Shown piece by piece: positions 23,199 through 34,209 of a stretch of 64,000 nucleotides of DNA. Source of the stretch: Niebla homalea. Lineage: Eukaryota; Ascomycota; Lecanoromycetes; Lecanorales; Ramalinaceae. The stretch covers positions 310,001-374,000 of the forward strand of contig JAHGAU010000016.1 of the NCBI GenBank assembly GCA_019925105.1, given 5' to 3'. Below the pieces are notes generated by a model, which was not told the origin of the DNA, searched no databases, and saw only the letters and a list, made by a program, of their open reading frames with translations. The stretch's first letter is position 1, and each line of letters begins with the position of its first letter. The position numbers and the translations under genes were made by a program.

Positions 23199-23807
23199 CT
23201 TTGGAGGATTTGCCAGAGGCGTCTGGTTTCATTGTTGATATGCTCATGAAGTAGGGCTTCGAAGTGGATGCATGAGAAGTGCCCATCACCAGAACAACAT
23301 TGGGAAGTATTCTTCAAGTGGTGATGATGCCTCGAGTGCTATTAGGTCGGCATCGGAGTACTGCGGTTGCTTAAGATATCTTAGGAAGAAGATAGGGTTT
23401 GCTATAAGGCAGATTTGTAAAACTGAGAAGGTAGTACTTCTCTCTCATGACTGCAGTACGGACCAAAACGGCGCCCATGAATCTAAATTGCAATCGCAAC
23501 TGTTCAGCGATGATGAATTATGAGCAAGCTTCTTAATGCAATTGTGTCTATTTTCGGGGCGTAGAGTAAGCATCAAAACTGCTGATTTATTAGGTATCGT
23601 ACCTACGGAGTAGTTCATTTGATTAACCATGGAATAAACGAAGGTCTTGGCACGCGTAAGTCAACATTCGCAGCTCGACCGAAGGGTTGCACTACACTCG
23701 TCCTTTTTCTTGCAGTGTCTCCCACAACATCTTCTTGGGGCTCATATTTCTGCTTGTTTAACTCGTCAACCTCTAAAGGCTAGGGTGTTTCCTTCCTGTC
23801 AGACAAC
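23199..23807. other. Intergenic region
   Basis: Downstream of the membrane-protein gene and upstream of the RanBP1 gene. It includes a pyrimidine-rich stretch just before the RanBP1 start (about 23,695-23,770). No gene seen. Confidence 0.4.
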
Positions 23808-24892
23808 ATGTCGTCCTCAGAATCTAAACCCGACCCCCAAGTGGAACCTGGCAAGGCTGCCTTTGATGCATCTGGATCCACTACAGGGACTGATGGTCAA
23901 CATGCATCTTACACGGAAATAGCAGCTGGCGCAGCTAGTTCCGCCGCAGGGACCGCGACGAATGCTGCTGTCGGCGTGAAGGACACGATGTTCAGCATGT
24001 TTGGGGGGGGAGCGAAGAAAGAAGCAAAAGGCGGTGATGTCGCAGAAGAAGAAGACAGGAGCGGAAGCGCCAGGGCTGTGAAGGATAAGGACAAGGAAAA
24101 GGAAGAGTCTCGGGAAGGGGAAGGCGACGAAGAAGGTGTAAGTCATACCTCCACACCCAGACTTGCTACCTCGAAGGACATTGCTTCGAGCTGTCTCGGC
24201 GCTCAAGTCCTCAACGATCTCCTAGCTAACATACCGCCCCAACTTTCTGCAGGATGATGACCCTGAATCACCCGAAATGCATTTCGAGCCCGTTGTCCAC
24301 CTCACTGAAAAGGTCGAAACCAAGACCAACGAAGAACTCGAGGAGCAGACCTTCAAGATGAAGGCGAAATTATTCAAGTTTGATCGGGAATCGAGAGCGT
24401 GGAAGGAGCGGGGAACTGGAGATGTTCGACTGTTGAAACACAAGGAGAACATGAAGACGAGGCTGGTCATGAGGAGGGACACTGTGTTCAAGGTCTGCGC
24501 CAACCACTACGGTACATGATCACCCATTGCCGTCCAGAGGTCAATGCAATCGAATATCTCCATTCAGCTAACACAAAAGCAGTCGTGCCGGACATGAAAC
24601 TAACCGCCAACGTGGGAAGCGATCGAAGCTGGGTATGGAACGCCGCAGCAGACGTCAGTGAGGGCGAGCCTGAGGCTGTCACACTTGCCATCCGATTTGC
24701 TAACAGCGATAGTAAGTCTCAAGTCGTGCTTTCAAGCTCTGTCGGCACCTGGGAAAACACCCTGCTGACATCAATCTAGATGCTAAGCAATTCAAGGATT
24801 CATTCGAGGCGGCACAGGAGGAGAACAAGAAATTCTTCCCAAAAGAGGAGACATCTGACGGTAAAGAACCGGCGCCAGCTGCTGAGTCGTAG
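23808..24892 (+). CDS. YRB1: Ran-specific GTPase-activating protein cofactor RanBP1 (Yrb1/Sbp1)
   Basis: Four exons: 23,808-24,137, 24,253-24,511, 24,583-24,711, 24,780-24,892; 276 residues. RanBP1 binds Ran-GTP, stimulates RanGAP and releases export complexes from Ran on the cytoplasmic side. Residues 1-115 are a low-complexity Ala/Gly then acidic/charged region, longer than in yeast Yrb1. The Ran-binding domain follows (about 118-250), with [14 protein letters not shown], the [11 protein letters not shown] strand pair, [32 protein letters not shown] and [15 protein letters not shown]. The domain ends with [19 protein letters not shown], and an acidic/Lys tail follows. It lacks the FxFG repeats of the nuclear Yrb2 type, so the Yrb1 assignment is preferred. 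Confidence 0.92.
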
Positions 24893-25358
24893 CCCTATGT
24901 GGAGCTGGCATGCGGTGATTATTGAAGGGTGTGGTAGATAGTACAAGAATGCATGCAAAGCATTGCCATACCAATCCACCATCCCTGGCCTGCCCCTCAA
25001 CGGCCGAGTAGGTTCCTCGTGAATATGGCTCATCCATCGAGCGATCCTGTAAGCTCTAGCTTTCACACTTCTATCAAAGTGAAGACGAGCGATAGAGCGT
25101 ACTATTGATCACTACACCGGCATTTTCTATCACCAGTACCTAGTCCGGCTGATTCCACTCCCTACGACACCCCGCTTCCAGGAGTACAACAGTAGTCCTT
25201 CACTCGACCATCTCGTCATCGCGTCAAAGCATTGACATTCACGTCGATCAAGTGCTTGCCAGTCATCCACGCTTTGGCGCACATACACGGGCTTGTACCA
25301 CGCGACCCTAGGACCCTCAAGTCTTTTGGCCGAAGGAAGGGTACGAGCTTCAGCTACC
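24893..25358. other. Intergenic region
   Basis: Holds the 3' end of the RanBP1 transcript and the promoter of the TAF14-like gene. No gene or repeat seen. Confidence 0.4.
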
Positions 25359-26449
25359 ATGCCTGATGTACGGCCCTACCTCCGAACTTATGATCTCTTG
25401 ACCTGTATCTGACGGCGAGTTGGACAGGTCAAGCGAAATATTAAGTTCATTACCCATCAGAAAGTCACGTCTGTAGCTGCCTACTTTTGCCCCACGCCAA
25501 ATAGCTAACGATCCTTTCAGCGGTTCATCAAGCGAGCCTCCGCTCCGAGAATGGAGCGTGGAGATAGTGCTCCTGAATCAGCATGGCGAAGCTGTAAGCG
25601 CCAATGTTTTCGACAAAGCTGTTTACAAATTACATGAAACCTTTGAAGACCGGCAGATACAGAGTGAGACCGCCCCGATGAGATCGCAATCTGCTCTCTG
25701 GCAAAGTCAGATCGTATGAAAGTCAATCACTGATGGATCCGCCGATGGCAGCGTACAAGAAACCCCCCTTCAAGATTAGCGAACAAGGCTGGGGCGAATT
25801 CGACATGCTCATCACGCTCACTGCCATCGACAAAGGCGGCGACTTTCCAATCGCGCACGATCTGAATTTTCGGAGTGAGCGCTATGAAACCAAACACACC
25901 ATCGTCCGTCTCCCCCCCGAACACCACCACATTGACATTCCAAGCTTGCAATTGGAGTAAGACTGATGGCCAACTCGGCTATTTCCTAGACGTTCAAAAA
26001 CCCAAAGTCAGCTTTGATGGCCGTTTTGAAAGAGTCCGGTCCGGTCCCTGGTGACGCGAATGGGGTTAAGGGAGCAGAAAGCGCCAAGAAGAAGAGGCGA
26101 CCGGATAAGGGTGTAAGAGGAATCGTTTTGTGCTCGGGATCCGGCCTTGCTGATGACGCGGATTTGCAGATTGATATGGACAAATTGGCAGAGAACCTCC
26201 AGAGGATGAATGAGGATGATCTACTTGCAATCGTGCAGATGATTCACGACAAGAAAAGCCCCGAGACGATGACCAAGAACGACGTCGACCGTAAGAGACC
26301 TTGCGTTCCATTGTACTCCTCTGCGAGGAATGCTGATGTTCCTGTCCATAATAGAAGGAGAGTTCCACGTCGATCTATATACGCTCCCAGACAGCCTAGT
26401 GCGTGAGCTTTGGGAATATACCATTGACCGGCTACCAGCAGGGAGGTAG
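25359..26449 (+). CDS. TAF14: YEATS-domain transcription factor subunit Taf14 (TFIID/TFIIF/chromatin remodellers)
   Basis: Six exons: 25,359-25,367, 25,428-25,468, 25,521-25,663, 25,752-25,903, 25,990-26,290, 26,355-26,449; 246 residues, near yeast Taf14 length. The first exon encodes only MPD. The YEATS domain (about 4-115) reads VKRNIKFITHQKVTGSSSEP, LREWSVEIVLL, HETFEDRQIQTYKKPPFKIS and GWGEFDMLITL, binding acylated histone H3 lysines. A linker with Lys/Arg is followed by the C-terminal ET domain (about 170-245) with MNEDDLLAIVQMIHDKKSPE and QGEFHVDLYTLPDSLVREL. The ET domain recruits partners in TFIID, TFIIF, SWI/SNF, INO80 and NuA3. Donor sites at 25,469 (GTCTGT) and 25,904 (GTCCGT) are unusual but are the ones that keep frame and family sequence. 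Confidence 0.92.
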
Positions 26450-26972
26450 CGACAAGTGGTAGTGCAATCGTGCATGTGGGTTTATTCATTCAGGCTGGAC
26501 GATCTGCTCGGGGTCGACGTATGCAGCATTCCTGTGCTTTCACGTGCCCTGGAGGCCGCATCATCACCTAGGAGCGTCCTGGGAAGGGAAGAGGCAGTAA
26601 GGGCTGCAAACCGATTGCAAAGCAAGTGGGAGAGGGATATGCTTGCAGTTGACGAATCTCATGGCTTCACTTCTCTTGATATAATCACTAGCATTGGTAG
26701 CGCAGATGCATGATCTCAAATGAATCAATATCCAGTGATTCCAGACAGGGGGTCGATTGACGAGGGAACCTCGGGAAGTTCGCTTGACGCGCCTTGAACG
26801 CGGATCGACAAGGCATATCTTTAGCGCGGCCCGATAAGAAGCTCTTCCCTGTCGCAGATCATTATCTGAGTGTTTACTTTTTATCTTGGCGGATTGAGCG
26901 ATTGATTGAATGCACGGCATTCACCAACACTGTCAAGATATTCTCCAAGTCGAAAAATAATCTTTTGAAGCA
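26450..26972. other. Intergenic region
   Basis: Between TAF14 and the kinesin gene. Open frames on both strands overlap without motifs. No gene seen. Confidence 0.4.
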
Positions 26973-28919
26973 ATGGCTCTTGATCCTCGTGCTTTCCCTG
27001 GCATTGCTTCCGATCTACGATCGCTCAAGTCCTCCGCATCGACCCCGTCACTTCGATCCAGGGACTCTGAGTTTGTGGAAATGGTCCCAACTACTGCGGA
27101 AAGCGGAGCTGGGAATGTGAGGGTGGTCGTGCGTGTCAGAGGCTTTTTACCTCGAGGTAAGTTCGATCAACTTGCTTGAAGTGCAGGCGCTCACACTTGG
27201 AAAGAGCTTCAAAGAGGCGCTCAATGCCTTGTACAAATGGATCCACGCACGCAAGCCACTACCCTCCTGATCCCTAGTGCAGCTGACGCTACCAATTTGC
27301 GTACCCAGAGCAGGAAAATCACCGAAGAAAAGCAGTTCAAGTTCGACAACTCATTCTGGTCCCACGACACTCAAGACCGACACTATGCTCACCAGGAAGA
27401 TATTTACAATGCCCTAGGCGAAGAATTCCTTGATCATAATTTCGAGGGCTACCACACCTGCATTTTCGCCTATGGCCAGACTGGCTCGGGCAAATCCTAC
27501 ACAATGATGGGTACGCAGGATGAACCTGGCCTTATCCCTAGGACGTGCGAGGATCTCTTTGAGCGCATTGAATCCTGCGACTCCCCAAACATCTCCTACA
27601 CCGTTCGAGTGTCCTATTTCGAGGTCTACAATGAGCATGTCCGCGATCTTCTTGCCCCCACCCCTCGCGCCTCCAATGATCATCCGTATTACCTCAAGAT
27701 CCGAGAGTCGCCCACTGAAGGCCCTTACGTAAAAGACCTCACAGAAGTGCCCGTCAAGAATTATGCAGAGTTGTTGCGCTGGATGCGGACGGGGGACGTG
27801 AGTCGCACCACTGCTTCCACCAAAATGAACGACACGTCTTCCCGCTCCCATGCTGTCTTCACCATCATGTTGAAACAGATTCATCACGAGATCGCCACCG
27901 ACAGCACTACCGAACGCATGGCCCGCATCCGCCTTGTCGACCTGGCAGGAAGCGAGCGTGCCAAAGCCACCGAGGCTACAGGGGCTCGCCTTCGGGAAGG
28001 CAGCAATATCAACAAATCTTTGACGAGCCTGGGTCGTGTCATCGCCGCGCTTGCAGATCCGCGTCATGGTCGCATGCACAACGGAGGCAAAACAAGGAGC
28101 AAGGATGTGGTGCCTTATCGCGACTCCGTCCTGACCTGGCTACTGAAGGACTCCCTCGGAGGAAATAGCAAGACGGCAATGATTGCCTGTATCGCCCCCT
28201 CCGATTACGATGAGACTTTGAGTACGTTGCGATATGCAGACCAGGCCAAACACATTCGTACCCGTGCAGTGGTGAACGAGGATTCCGTCTCCGCCGCCCA
28301 GAGAGATGCGCAGATCGCCGAGATGCAAAACACGATCCGGGAATTGCAACTTCAAGTCAACGCAGCCAATCAGTCGGCACATGAACGCGTGGTCAAGGGA
28401 AGAGAAGTCTTGACAGCGGCTGAAAAGGGTGCCGGAGCGCGAGACGAGAAGCTAGAGGAGTACCAGAATAAGGTAGAACGTATGCAACGAATGATGGAGG
28501 AGGAGCGGTTGGTGGGTGAAAGCAAAATTCGTCAGCTAATGGATCAGAATGAAGCCTTGAAACGGCATGTGAGGCTAGTGATCGATAATTTGAAAAATCC
28601 AATCACGGTGGCATCTGGACCTGATGACGACTCTGCCGGGTCCCCTCACCAGGAGATACTGGGCCATGACGTAAAGGAGGCCAAAGGTCTTGGAGAGGAT
28701 GATAAGGAAAATGCCGCAGTGAGCCAGGACAAGATTGTTGCTGAAGTCGAGACTGAGGATATTGACGCCCTGGCGGAAGCCGAAGCACTCGATATGCAGG
28801 GCAAGATGGAAGACTTGCTCAAGGATCTAGGACTCTTCAAGAGGAAGGTGGCAGACGATCACCAAAGATTCAATACCATAAGGAAACGTCCAGTCCTCGG
28901 AGAGGTAAGGGTGAATTGA
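26973..28919 (+). CDS. Short kinesin-3 motor (fungal Kin3/UncB-like, no cargo-binding PH domain)
   Basis: Two exons, 26,973-27,156 and 27,205-28,919, separated by a 48-bp intron; 632 residues. The motor domain fills about residues 45-395: NVRVVVRVRGFLPRELQRGA, the P-loop YGQTGSGKS (about 152), switch I NDTSSRSHAVF (about 270), switch II LVDLAGSER (about 305), and NINKSLTSLGRVIAALAD. A coiled coil follows (about 400-510) with an acidic tail. Animal KIF1 and fungal Unc104 are far longer, with FHA and PH domains. The short form matches fungal kinesins such as Neurospora Kin3, which has been linked to mitochondrial transport. That the cargo is the same here is inference. It is convergent with VPS16, with 182 bp between the stops. 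Confidence 0.88.
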
Positions 28920-29101
28920 TTAGCAGAGGTTCTGGTTGAGCAGTATGTGTCTTTGAAATCAGGCATCCAAGGACTGTAAGTAGGGTTGGCCACGGCTGCA
29001 TTGTCTTGCCGCGATTGTTTATAGCAGGGCGTAACGGATGGCAGCAATGGTAGAGCTATCGTCCTTGTTTGGGCCGTATGCTTCACAGTATGCGCGGTGA
29101 T

Positions 29102-31872
29102 CTATCGCTTCAGTCGCAGTCCAGCCATCATTCGTTCGATCTCTCCGGCTCCTTCAGGGCCAGCCCTTTTCTTCAGGTTTTCAAGGCCCTCCAAGTCTTT
29201 GGTCTTTACCAACTCGTCTCCCGCACGCGAAAACATCCCGCACTTGACCCACATCTCGCTTCGTTCTCTGACACTCAGATTGGTACACTTTGCGACGAAC
29301 GTGCCTCCTGCAAGTTCCATTTTGCCGGCCCCAAGTGTCTCATTGAAATAGGGTTCCCACCCTATCGGAGATTTCTTATTCCTCCTAGCAATGTCTTCGA
29401 GTTCCTTCCAATTCCGTGCCGCCACCAAGGCACGAAGCCTGATCCATTCACTGATCTTGGGAGGCAGGTGGAAGTCTGCGGCGAGCTTGTTCGCCCTTTT
29501 CAGTTGCGACGCTAGTATTAATTGATGAATCGTCTGATTGAGAGAGAGGCCTGTGAATCCTGTCTGCGAGCCCGAGGGCCCGTCGTTGTCGAGGGATGAT
29601 TGCACTTTTATGAGTGACTGGGTTTCTTGTATGAATCTTTGGGATAGTAGAGCCGCAGAGTCTTTTGTGCTGTCCGCTAGTAATTTCGAAGAAAGCTTGA
29701 GCTTGTCGACCTTGGTTTGGGGGGCAGACTGTGCCAGGGCTTCCGAGAATAGAAGCCGAGAGCCGTCCAAGCGTCGGTCGTCTTGATAGTACAAGTCTTT
29801 CAGGAGCGAGGTGTCTTGGTCACGGGCAGACGTCTCAACCAGAGCCATTGCCATCGGTCGATTTGATAACATCCGGAAGAAGGAGGCCAAGGGTACTTGC
29901 TTTTTCAGATTTAGTAAGACGATGAAAACGAGATCGGGATCACCAGAGGCAATAGCCTTGTCGAGAGCGAGTTCATCCTCCGACATTGCCAGGAGCAGGG
30001 GTACTTGTTTGCCCGCACGAGCCTCGTGGTTCAAAAGTGCCGTCGCCAGCGGACTACGACCTTCATCATAGGCAGCTCGAGCGATCATTTCAAAGGAGAT
30101 TCCACGTTTCGGAGATAGTCTGGTGACTATCGAACGGCACACAGATTCTTGGTTAGCAGAAGAGTGCCGTGCCGTTCGGACAGCCCAATGCACGAAAATC
30201 TTATTGGTTGGAAGGCGAAGAAACTCAGAGAGACGAATAGCCAGGAGATATTCACTGCGATTGATCAGGCGCTGAATGAGCTGGGCTGGAGTGAGTCGCG
30301 TATATTGCTCATAGGTCAAAGGCAGGCCAATCTTGTAGTCCCGGACGGCGTTGAGGATACGAAGTGTCTCGCAAGTATTAACAAAGTCGTCGCTGCTGTA
30401 CACATCGAGGACAGATTTGCCAAAGGAAGCGGCTTTGAGCAATTGCTTCTGCCAACGACTATGGTATTCCTGGCCTGCGGCGTCTACACAAGTTGCAATT
30501 GCGTCGGGGAGTTTGGGGCGTATGAGCTGGATGTCCTCGTCGGCTTTAGGAGACTTGCTTTCTAGCTGCTGAACAGCGTCTAGGAGCACAGACGCTGGAG
30601 AGGTAGAGCCGTATTTGTAGATCTCTGCAGGAGCATCTTTTCGCCGATCAGCAAACGTCAGATCCCAGGGGTAGTAGGAAGGTCGGCAGACCAGGGACTT
30701 TTTGCAAGAATTCACAAACATCGTTGGTGATCAGTCTTACGCCGTCTACGTCAGGAACTAAGTGGACCCAACCATCGTAGTAGTACCTAGATGAGCCTTA
30801 GGGAGGAACGTCGGCCACAGGGTCTGCTACGGCACCCACTTGAGTAATGCCCCATTAGGGCTTATCATGTGAATCTCATCCTCCCAAGCAAGCACCACCG
30901 AGTCATTGCCACACCACTGCACATCCTTGGGCACCGTCTTCGTTTTGGAATCGTACTCTCCGATCTTACTTTGAAAGTCGCTCATAATGACCCAGACCTT
31001 GCCACCTTCCGCGTAGAGTGCTGTATAGAGCCCATTGGGCGAAACGCTGATGTGTTTGAAGGGCCCATTAGGCAGCACTCTATCCTCCACTTCGGTAGAG
31101 TCCACCACATATATCGTCTCGCCTATAGCTAGGAGAACTTCGACCGACCGGGACAGCGTGTATGCTGGGGGTATGATCGCCCAGGAATGCACCATTGCAC
31201 TCGGCGGAAGAGCAAGAAGCTTTGGCCGAGGCTCGAGATAATTTGAGACTGCAACCAGACTGTTATTCGAAAGCAGCGCGACGAGACCATGGGACCAAAA
31301 GCGGCAAGCTGCAACGCCATGCTCCTCCGCTCCCTAGTCCTTGGTTGATCAGTAAGTCAGCCTGACGCCACAGGGCATCAGGCATACGTTTCCAAGTGAA
31401 AATTGGGTAAAGTCGTCTTGCAGATCATAGTAGCATCTGACAGTACCGTCTTCAGTCACCACCAGGAGTTTCTCGTCATCTGACCAGCCGAGGCCGCGGA
31501 CGGTGCCCTTATCCCACTAAAGCAATCAGTTCTCGAGTGACCATGCGCAGCCGCAGGAATTCACGAGATGGACCCACACTTATGCGGCGTATGAGTCTGC
31601 CTGCACAGCTATAGACACCTATGCTCGATTTGAAGGAAGGCGTAGAACGGTACGTCTGGATTCGCTCCTGGTCCCGGTAGAGTGCTTTGGGGCTTAGCAG
31701 CGTCGAACACGTGATTCAGACGGGTCAGAGTACCAATAGCTCCACCGTAGACAGCGCCCGCTATGACATGATACTCGAGTTCAAGTTCCGGATCTAGGAT
31801 GGCATCGTAGAACTTGATCTTGCGATAGAAACTATCGCCCACCTTTTCCCACTCGGCCGTGGGACCCGACAT
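29102..31872 (-). CDS. VPS16: Vps16, core subunit of the HOPS and CORVET tethering complexes
   Basis: Six exons on the minus strand: 31,872-31,734, 31,684-31,578, 31,516-31,388, 31,333-30,840, 30,786-30,692, 30,636-29,102; introns 49-61 bp; 832 residues. Vps16 scaffolds the class C core that tethers endosomal and vacuolar membranes and binds the SM protein Vps33. The N-terminal Vps16_N beta-propeller is clear: EWEKVGDSFYRKIKFYD, GGAIALYRDQERIQTYR, VYSCAGRLIRRISWDKGTV, CRFWSHGLVALLSNN and VQWCGNDSVVLAWEDE. The C-terminal alpha-solenoid includes GSTSPASVLLDAVQQLE, HEARAGKQVPLLL, DPDLVFIVLLNLKKQVPL and the final WVKCGMFSRAGDELVKTKD. All six exons join in phase and full length agrees with fungal Vps16. 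Confidence 0.95.
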
Positions 31873-32078
31873 TTGGTCAGTAATTAGACGAGTAGGCTCT
31901 CCAGGCCAGAAGGGAGTGAGTCATTCATTGCTTGATGGTTCCCAACCCGCAGTTAGGCGCACAAGAAATTGAGGTTGCTATGGTATGAATTGAAACAAAA
32001 ACGACGAGGGAGGTTGACCGCATCACGTGATAATCATGATCAAATCCCTGCAGGGTCCAATATTAGCACGAATGGTGC
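31873..32078. promoter_or_regulatory. VPS16 upstream region, bounded by a MITE
   Basis: About 200 bp of ordinary sequence between the VPS16 start codon and the TA at 32,079-32,080 where the MITE begins. Any VPS16 promoter must lie here or within and beyond the MITE. Confidence 0.4.
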
Positions 32079-32080
32079 TA

Positions 32081-32554
32081 CAGTTCCTCCGCCAAAAAAG
32101 TTGCCGAAGGCCTTTTTTGCACCAAAAGCTATGTTTTTCCCAAAGCTATTACTTTTACTTTATTACCAAGAAAAGACGTAAAATAAACTTATAAATAATC
32201 ATTCATAAATACTATATTTTTATCTCTTTAAAGTTTTTTAAAAATTAATATTACTTAATAGGGTTATAGTGGAATATTTTAAAAATTGAAAATCATTGAA
32301 TTTATTAATAAAAGGTAAGATTTTCTTATGAAATTAATTAATCTTTAATAAATTCAATGAATCTTAATATTTATTATTTCATTTAAAATTCTAAAGAGTA
32401 AGAAAATTATATATATTAAATATAAAGATATAATGTACTTAATCTAATTATATTCATAGCTTAAGTGGTGGAGTTACAGTCCTTTGAAAAGTATGGCTTT
32501 TCGTGGTTTTTAGTGTGCTTTGTGCGCACGGCAACTTTTTTTGCGTTAGTACTG
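32081..32554. mobile_element. 474-bp Tc1/mariner-type MITE flanked by TA
   Basis: Terminal inverted repeats of at least 26 bp open with CAGT at both ends and are flanked by TA dinucleotides (32,079-32,080 and 32,555-32,556), the Tc1/mariner target duplication. Counting the TA, the left end reads TACAGTTCCTCCGCC and the inverted right end TACAGTACTAACGCA; both continue into AAAAAAGTTGCCG. Weaker inverted similarity runs another 40 bp inwards (AAAAGCYATR blocks). The middle (about 32,165-32,465) is very AT-rich, contains a further inverted repeat (ATTGAATTTATTA / TAATAAATTCAAT) and no coding frame. The element is therefore non-autonomous. CA and TG remain in the AT-rich core, so it looks native or only lightly RIPped. 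Confidence 0.75.
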
Positions 32555-32636
32555 TATACGGCATATGACGCTACGCCGGAAAGCTCCTCATGTTATGATA
32601 CATTATCGCGCTATGTAAAACTTGGCCATCACATCA

Positions 32637-34209
32637 ATGTCTTTCTTGACAGCGAAGGCGAAGCAGCTGAGTGATGTTGAGCTTGCCCTGCTGCTGAGTC
32701 TGGCATCTGATGAACACTGCATTATCAACTCGGAAACGGAGAGCATAGGCGAACTCAGGGATGAAATTCGATTGGTTTGTAGAGTGTCCAGTTGGTTCCT
32801 TCGCGGGTCTGGTCTGAGCGACTTCAAGATTGCAAGCAACATCTTTGGTCTGTCCCACGTTACCATTAAATGTGGAACGTCAACAACGGTCGACGATATC
32901 AATGCCGGCATCTTGACCGACGTCTTGGGGCCCCGAGGATTGGCTACAAGCGATGCACATGATCTACCCACAGGGGAAGATGTAAGTGGAATCATACTAG
33001 GCTCGTCAAACGTCTGATCTGCATTTACTACTTGATACTCCTTCAAGGGGCCCACGTCTGTTGGATGCTTGTTAGCTGCAACATGCCTAGCCATGCGATC
33101 CGTGCGATCATTCTTGTGCAACAGATATTGAAAACATCGTTTGGCGCTTTGGCGCAGGTACTCGTTTGCTTGTGGCGTGATATATGGTCGATAAAGATTT
33201 GACGTCCCTCTCGCTCTTGAAGGCTCCGTTGCTTTACACTCCTGTTTGCTGATGAAAGTCTCATCTGGGGCAGGGCATTGCGCAAATGATAATCATGACC
33301 GGCCTATCGCGCGCTAGTAGCCACGTGCAACTTCAAATGCTTGAGGTCTGTAGCTTCGAACACTCTTGAGCGCTTTAAGCTTACCATATCTGCTAAAGCT
33401 GTTACGGACAAGGGGCGTCTTTACCCATACTGCGGTTTACGCCGCACCCAAGATCTGTCTCCTCGTCCTGCTCCAAGGTAGCTCGGACCCTCCGCTTTTG
33501 AACCATATTGTGAGTCGCAAGAATCCTCTCTCTCGAGTCGTGTCCTTTGGGTTCATGCCATACAGAACGATCTCATCTTCATATCGCATTATCATGATCC
33601 AACAGAGGGCTATTTAAATCTTGAGAGCGCGTCCCGACAGGTGGACGAAGACGGGGCGTCAACCTCTTCCGTGCTTCTTCACTCCACCGGCTCGCCAATG
33701 GCTCAGAGAAGCCGATATGCCGCCTTTCCTGAGCAGGTAAAAGCACCTCAAATGCGGCGCCATCGGCTATTGATGAGATTGTCCAGGAATTGAGCGAATT
33801 CAAGAAAGTCGTTTCGCAAGTTGTCATGAGCGCGGAAATCAAGAGCTACCTGTTCAACGTAATCGTCTTCCTACGTATGCACCGAGCAGCAGGTAGGGGA
33901 ATTACACCAGCGTCAACTAGGCACTTCGAGATCTTAGCAAAGTGGGCGATAAGTTGGCGACCTTGCGGTCTTCTTGCTAATAAGGATAGATGTCTTGCTC
34001 CGCTTCACGGACTCCACTTTGTGACACCGCAGCTTATCAAAATGGCCGCGAGAAAAGTTTACCCTCATCGTCTTCAGGTTGTGAATGCAGAATCTGAACG
34101 AAGTCTGCAATATGGGAGCGATCCCTCAGCCGTCGAGCAGTGCCTGAATGGTTATCACGCAGGACGTGTAATCGATGAGATTTTGGAAAGAGTGGAGATG
34201 CCCATCTGA
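32637..34209 (+). CDS. Magnesium-chelatase-like fungal protein lacking a visible P-loop
   Basis: Seven exons: 32,637-32,774, 32,829-32,981, 33,274-33,345, 33,399-33,509, 33,566-33,736, 33,787-33,941, 33,990-34,209; 339 residues. The sequence matches fungal proteins annotated as magnesium chelatase subunits: KQLSDVELALLLSLASDEHC, ASNIFGLSHVTIKC, LLRTRGVFTHTAVYAAPKIC, HYHDPTEGYLNLE, VIVFLRMHRAAGRGITPAST and FVTPQLIKMAARKVYPHRL. The C-terminal part resembles the AAA lid domain of the ChlI/BchI/MoxR group, but I see no Walker A or B motif. ATP hydrolysis is therefore unlikely from this chain alone. Biological role in fungi is unknown. Intron 32,982-33,273 (292 bp) is unusually long and might hide a small extra exon; the 54-bp and 48-bp introns are read-through compatible. 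Confidence 0.75.

Noticed and set aside
31609..31872. A separate 87-codon gene at the VPS16 start
   Set aside because: It is VPS16 exon 1 read through intron 31,733-31,685; splicing gives the conserved N-terminus.
32165..32465. A small RIPped transposon core in the MITE
   Set aside because: CA and TG dinucleotides are still common in the core, so its AT richness looks native rather than RIP-made.
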